DNA of 17,746 nucleotides from Erythrobacter sp. UBA1916 (GTDB taxonomy: Bacteria; Pseudomonadota; Alphaproteobacteria; Sphingomonadales; Sphingomonadaceae): the NCBI GenBank assembly GCA_002337385.1, contig DDFY01000030.1, forward strand, positions 104,679-122,424, read 5' to 3'. Positions 14,797-17,746 of this stretch are shown here, piece by piece (the stretch's first letter is position 1; each line of letters begins with the position of its first letter). A program made the translations under genes and the position numbers. The notes beneath the pieces are model-generated. The model was not told where the DNA came from. It searched no databases and saw only the letters and a program-made list of their open reading frames with translations.

Positions 14797-15105
14797 ATGT
14801 CGATTCGCCTCGCCGCAGCTAAGGTTTCGCGCAGAAGGTTGCCCACTTCCCACGTGCTCCGTCTGCAACGAGAGGCTGCCAACGACAACCGTGCCAGCAG
14901 CGCCGAACACGATGCGACAATCCGCCGCGCATTGGAGCTGTTCGGACGACACGGCCTGGGGGCCGCGCAAGTGGCGCATGACGCTGCCGAACGCGCCGCT
15001 CTGCACAATGACGCTGACGGCTTTGCCACCTGGCGCGATATCTGCGCCAGTCTCGATCGCAGGCTTGCGCGCAGCCTCAACCGCTTCTTGCCGCAAACGA
15101 TCTGA
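14797..15105 (+). CDS. Small hypothetical protein, 102 residues
   Basis: I cannot assign a function. The protein has a basic N-terminus (MSIRLAAAKVSRRRLPTSHV), then a segment REAANDNRASSAEHDATIRR and two predicted helices (ALELFGRHGLGAAQVAHDAA and FATWRDICASLDRRLARSLN). There is no signal peptide or membrane segment, so it is probably cytoplasmic. Proteins of this general kind, with an AANDN block followed by an ATIRRALELF-type helix, appear to be common in sphingomonads; that is recollection, not a search. AGAGAG lies 10 bases upstream of the ATG. The gene has its own candidate promoter at 14731-14758. The frame of the downstream GGDEF-EAL gene is also open across it, but that part is not translated in my view. 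Codon use fits a real gene. Confidence 0.7.
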   Translation: MSIRLAAAKVSRRRLPTSHVLRLQREAANDNRASSAEHDATIRRALELFGRHGLGAAQVAHDAAERAALHNDADGFATWRDICASLDRRLARSLNRFLPQTI

Positions 15106-15160
15106 GCGCGAAGATATTGCCTCGTCAACATTACGCAGGGTTACCTTAAGGTTTCTACAT

Positions 15161-17137
15161 ATGGCGCTGCGCTACAAATTGCGCTCTTCGGAGAGTATAT
15201 TGGCAAACAGCGTCGAAACCATTACGCCCGAAGGCGTCAGCCAGCCGCCCCTTCAGGAGCGGGGCTTTTACGACAGCTACTTCACGGCGCCTTTGGGACT
15301 GGTTCTTGCCAGCAGCGCGAACTTCCTCATCAGCTGGTCTTGTGCCCTGCTGAGCGGCTCGCGCCCCCTGTTTGCCAGCGCAGTCCTCATGTCGGCCATA
15401 TTGGCCCTCCGACTGGCCATATCGGTGTTCTGCGCGATTGCACCGAACTGCTGCTCACGCGAGCGTGTCGTGCAGGTCATGATGGCTTCGGAGACCGTGC
15501 TCTCAGCGAACATCGGCCTGTTCGGCGCGCTCTCACTGATGCTGCCAATAGACGGCGATCTGCAGCTTCTCGCGCTGGTCTATGCCCTGACCTATGCCTC
15601 GGCCATGACGATCCGCTGCGCCGACCGGCCAGAACTTGCCCGTGCCCACATGGCGATCATCGCAGTGCCAACAATCATGGCCGCGCTCTATGTCGGAACA
15701 CCTGCCATGCTGGTCCTCGCGCTGGTGGTGCCCGGCCTTGCGGTAACGATGGATACACTGACCCAGAGCGTTCACCGCGACCTCTGCAATATCGTGCAGA
15801 ACTCGCAGGAGCGCAAAGTGGCCAGCGAGCAGTATGAATTCCTCGCACTGCATGATGGGCTGACCGGCCTGCTCAACCGCGACGGCTTTCACCTCTCTCT
15901 TGAAGAGATGATCACGCTGTGCGGCCCCGGACAGCGCATCGCCTTGCTATGGTTCGATCTGCGCAACCTGCGCGAAGTAAACGAAAGCCAGGGCTATACG
16001 GCAGGCGACAAGCTGCTGTGCGAAATGGCCCGCCGCATGCGCGCCTGCACCCCGGAAAACGCTGTGCTGGCCCGGTTCGGTAGCGACGAATTCCTGCTCG
16101 CGGTGCCGGTCGATTCGCGCCACCACGCCGAGCAGCTGGTGACCAAGGTAAGCGACCACCTCCATCGCCCCTTGCGGCTCGACTACGCGGTGGTGGAAGC
16201 GGGCACCGCGATCGGTGTGGCGATCTTCGGCGAGGACTCGGCGACGATTTCGCACCTGATGCAGTCGGCCAACATCGCGCTGATGCAAGCCAAGGTGCAG
16301 GACAAACGGTCCTGCTTCTATGTCCCCGCGATGGGTGAGGAGCGCGCCGAACGCAAGGAGATGGAGCGCGACTTGCGAGCCGCCCTCTCGCGCGAGCAGC
16401 TGGAGGTCCATTTCCAGCCGCTGATCGATCTCGACAGCGGGCGGATCTGCAGCTTCGAGGCGCTGGTTCGCTGGACACACCCCCAGAGGGGCGAAATCTC
16501 ACCCGAGGTGTTCATCCCGCTCGCGGAGGAAACCGGACAGATCATCACGCTCGGCAACTGGGTGACGGCGCAGGCCGCACAGGCCGCTGCCACCTGGCCC
16601 GAACACATCAAGCTGGCGGTCAACCTCTCGCCAACCCAGATGCGCGCGCCGGGTGCGGCGCTGGGAATCCTCCATGCCCTGCGCCTGGCAGGGCTGCCGT
16701 CGCATCGCCTGATCATCGAGGTGACCGAAAGCATCTTTCTCGAAGACTGCGTCCACGCGCGCCACTTCATGGACGACCTGTCACGCGCACACGTCCACTT
16801 CGCGCTCGACGACTTTGGCACCGGCTATTCGTCGCTGAGCTACCTGCACCGCTATCGCTTCGACAAGATCAAGATCGACCGCAGCTTTGTGTGCGGCCCG
16901 CAGGTCGGTCCGCACAGCGATGCGATCATTCGCGCCGTGGCCGGCATGGGGCACAAGCTCGGCATCGAGATCGTAGCCGAAGGCATCGAAACGGTCGAAC
17001 AGGTCGAAAGCGTGCGCCGCGCGGGTTGCACACTGGGTCAGGGCTTCTACTTCAGTCGCGCCGTGACCTCACAGGAAGCGCAGAAGCTGCTCGACCAGGA
17101 AGAGAACCATCTCAGCCATTTCCTTGTTGCGCAGTAG
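15161..17137 (+). CDS. Membrane-anchored GGDEF-EAL protein, probable c-di-GMP phosphodiesterase
   Basis: A 658-residue c-di-GMP signalling protein. Residues about 40-200 hold five or six membrane segments. A GGDEF domain begins at about 231 (DGLTGLLNRDGF) and an EAL domain at about 404-640. The GGDEF motif is degenerate, RFGSDEF (305-311), and the inhibitory-site RxxD is replaced by PENA. The EAL domain is intact: EAL (433-435), NLSPTQM, EVTES (520-524), DDFGTG (550-555), KID (571-573), AEGIE (606-610) and GQGF (626-629). The likely activity is cleavage of c-di-GMP, with the GGDEF domain possibly sensing GTP. The metal-binding Asp266, Asn274 and Asp283 of GGDEF are kept, so weak cyclase activity cannot be excluded. 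The ATG at 15161 is chosen over the frame's earlier 14891 because the extra part overlaps the small gene and is not domain-like. AAGG lies nine bases upstream. Confidence 0.9.
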   Translation: MALRYKLRSSESILANSVETITPEGVSQPPLQERGFYDSYFTAPLGLVLASSANFLISWSCALLSGSRPLFASAVLMSAILALRLAISVFCAIAPNCCSRERVVQVMMASETVLSANIGLFGALSLMLPIDGDLQLLALVYALTYASAMTIRCADRPELARAHMAIIAVPTIMAALYVGTPAMLVLALVVPGLAVTMDTLTQSVHRDLCNIVQNSQERKVASEQYEFLALHDGLTGLLNRDGFHLSLEEMITLCGPGQRIALLWFDLRNLREVNESQGYTAGDKLLCEMARRMRACTPENAVLARFGSDEFLLAVPVDSRHHAEQLVTKVSDHLHRPLRLDYAVVEAGTAIGVAIFGEDSATISHLMQSANIALMQAKVQDKRSCFYVPAMGEERAERKEMERDLRAALSREQLEVHFQPLIDLDSGRICSFEALVRWTHPQRGEISPEVFIPLAEETGQIITLGNWVTAQAAQAAATWPEHIKLAVNLSPTQMRAPGAALGILHALRLAGLPSHRLIIEVTESIFLEDCVHARHFMDDLSRAHVHFALDDFGTGYSSLSYLHRYRFDKIKIDRSFVCGPQVGPHSDAIIRAVAGMGHKLGIEIVAEGIETVEQVESVRRAGCTLGQGFYFSRAVTSQEAQKLLDQEENHLSHFLVAQ

Positions 17138-17151
17138 GCGCAGCAGTCTCA

Positions 17152-17175
17152 GGCGCTGGCCAAGCGCCAGTTTTT
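17152..17175 (+). terminator. Intrinsic terminator of the GGDEF-EAL gene
   Basis: GGCGCT (17152-17157), loop GGCCA, AGCGCC (17163-17168) forms a six-pair GC-rich stem, followed by AG and TTTTT (17171-17175). It begins 15 bases after the stop codon at 17137. The shape is that of a Rho-independent terminator. Confidence 0.75.
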
Positions 17176-17226
17176 GATACTGCGAACTGTTTGCAAAGAT
17201 AAGATAATCTGCTGCCGCTTTCGCTG

Positions 17227-17255
17227 TTGCAATAGACTTTGGGCACGCCTAACGC
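17227..17255 (+). promoter_or_regulatory. Candidate mdh promoter
   Basis: TTGCAA (17227-17232) and TAACGC (17250-17255) are separated by 17 bases. The predicted leader before the mdh ATG is about 85 bases and would contain the hairpin at 17270-17298. The -10 is a poor match, so this is a modest call. Confidence 0.35.
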
Positions 17256-17269
17256 ACCTCGCATGAAAG

Positions 17270-17298
17270 GCATTGCCCGGCCGGGCGCAGAGCAATGC
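17270..17298 (+). other. Hairpin in the mdh leader
   Basis: GCATTGC (17270-17276) and GCAATGC (17292-17298) are perfect inverted arms. Between them CCGGCCGG (17277-17284) is itself a palindrome. No T-run follows, so it is not a simple terminator. It lies 49 bases before the mdh start and could be a leader hairpin or a protein-binding dyad. Confidence 0.5.
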
Positions 17299-17347
17299 GT
17301 TGACGTTCCGGATTGCGCCCTCGACAGGCAAAGGACGAAGACACCCA

Positions 17348-17746
17348 ATGGCCCGCAAGAAGATCGCCCTCATCGGCGCCGGCATGATCGGCGGCACGCT
17401 CGCTCACCTCGCAGCGAAGAAGGAAATGGGCGACGTCGTCCTGTTCGACATCGCCGAGGGAATGCCGCAGGGCAAGGCGCTTGACCTTTCGCAGTGCGGC
17501 CCGGTTGAAGGCTTCGACGCCTCGATCACCGGCACCAACGACTATGCTGACATTGCAGGCGCCGACGTGATCATCGTCACCGCCGGTGTGCCGCGCAAGC
17601 CCGGCATGAGCCGCGACGACCTGCTCGGCATCAACCTCAGCGTGATGAAGGCCGTGGGCGAAGGCATCAAGACCCACGCCCCCGACGCGTTCGTGATCTG
17701 CATCACCAACCCGCTCGACGCGATGGTCTGGGCGCTGCGCGAATTC
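17348..17746 (+). CDS. mdh: Malate dehydrogenase (N-terminal 133 codons, cut by window edge)
   Basis: The start of NAD-dependent malate dehydrogenase, which interconverts malate and oxaloacetate in the citric acid cycle. The N-terminus MARKKIALIGAGMIGGTLAH carries the NAD-binding GAGMIGGT motif. VVLFDIAEGMPQGKALDLSQ follows, with the nucleotide-selecting aspartate after the second beta strand, then TAGVPRKPGMSRDDLLGIN, the active-site loop region that includes the substrate-binding arginines. ITNPLDAMVW follows near residue 120-130. This is the lactate-dehydrogenase-like form usual in alphaproteobacteria. AAAGGA lies 9-14 bases upstream of the ATG. The gene continues past the right edge, and in related genomes sucCD often follows, which cannot be checked here. 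Confidence 0.96.
   Translation, partial: MARKKIALIGAGMIGGTLAHLAAKKEMGDVVLFDIAEGMPQGKALDLSQCGPVEGFDASITGTNDYADIAGADVIIVTAGVPRKPGMSRDDLLGINLSVMKAVGEGIKTHAPDAFVICITNPLDAMVWALREF

Noticed and set aside
14891..15160. Upstream extension of the GGDEF-EAL frame
   Set aside because: It overlaps the 102-residue gene in another frame, has shadow-like composition, and the ATG at 15161 gives a normal N-terminus with a ribosome binding site.

Overview
The window looks like chromosomal DNA of an alphaproteobacterium, most likely of the Sphingomonadales (Erythrobacter/Sphingomonas type). The grounds are high-GC coding sequence, a GTTC-N7-GTTC LexA-type site in front of uvrA, a SleB-family cell wall hydrolase, a short protein of a type I recall from sphingomonad genomes, and an alphaproteobacterial-type malate dehydrogenase. 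No rRNA, tRNA, CRISPR array, phage gene or insertion sequence was recognised.

Layout. (1) 1-236 is the start of uvrA on the minus strand, with a candidate SOS-controlled promoter at 304-332. (2) 237-660 holds no supported gene. (3) 661-2324 is a divergent pair, an exported alpha/beta hydrolase (minus) and a TetR-type repressor (plus), sharing a palindromic operator candidate at 1755-1775. This pair, especially the repressor, is visibly less GC-rich than its surroundings. (4) 2502-8015 is an efflux module. A TetR-family regulator (minus) faces a tightly coupled plus-strand operon of TolC-like outer membrane protein, HlyD-like adaptor and two ABC-2 type permeases. The last three genes each start inside the stop codon of the gene before. 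No ATPase is encoded with them. (5) 8016-8448 has no supported gene. (6) 8449-10650 is an exported M3 metallopeptidase (Dcp type). Its stop codon overlaps that of the convergent gene. (7) 10647-13227 (minus) is a three-gene FecCD/BtuCD-type importer (binding lipoprotein, permease, ATPase) for an iron complex, haem or cobalamin. (8) 13487-14650 is an exported SleB-type cell wall hydrolase, followed by a 102-residue hypothetical protein (14797-15105). (9) 15161-17137 is a membrane-anchored GGDEF-EAL protein with a degenerate GGDEF motif and an intact EAL domain, so probably a c-di-GMP phosphodiesterase, followed by a good intrinsic terminator. (10) 17348-17746 is the first part of mdh.

Functionally the window is a mix of housekeeping genes (uvrA, dcp, mdh), envelope transport (efflux operon and metal/cofactor import), envelope remodelling (SleB type) and c-di-GMP signalling. 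The most interesting parts are the efflux operon that lacks its own ATPase, with its two-site divergent control region, and the small low-GC hydrolase/TetR pair beside uvrA. I did not find convincing evidence of a wholly new biological system.
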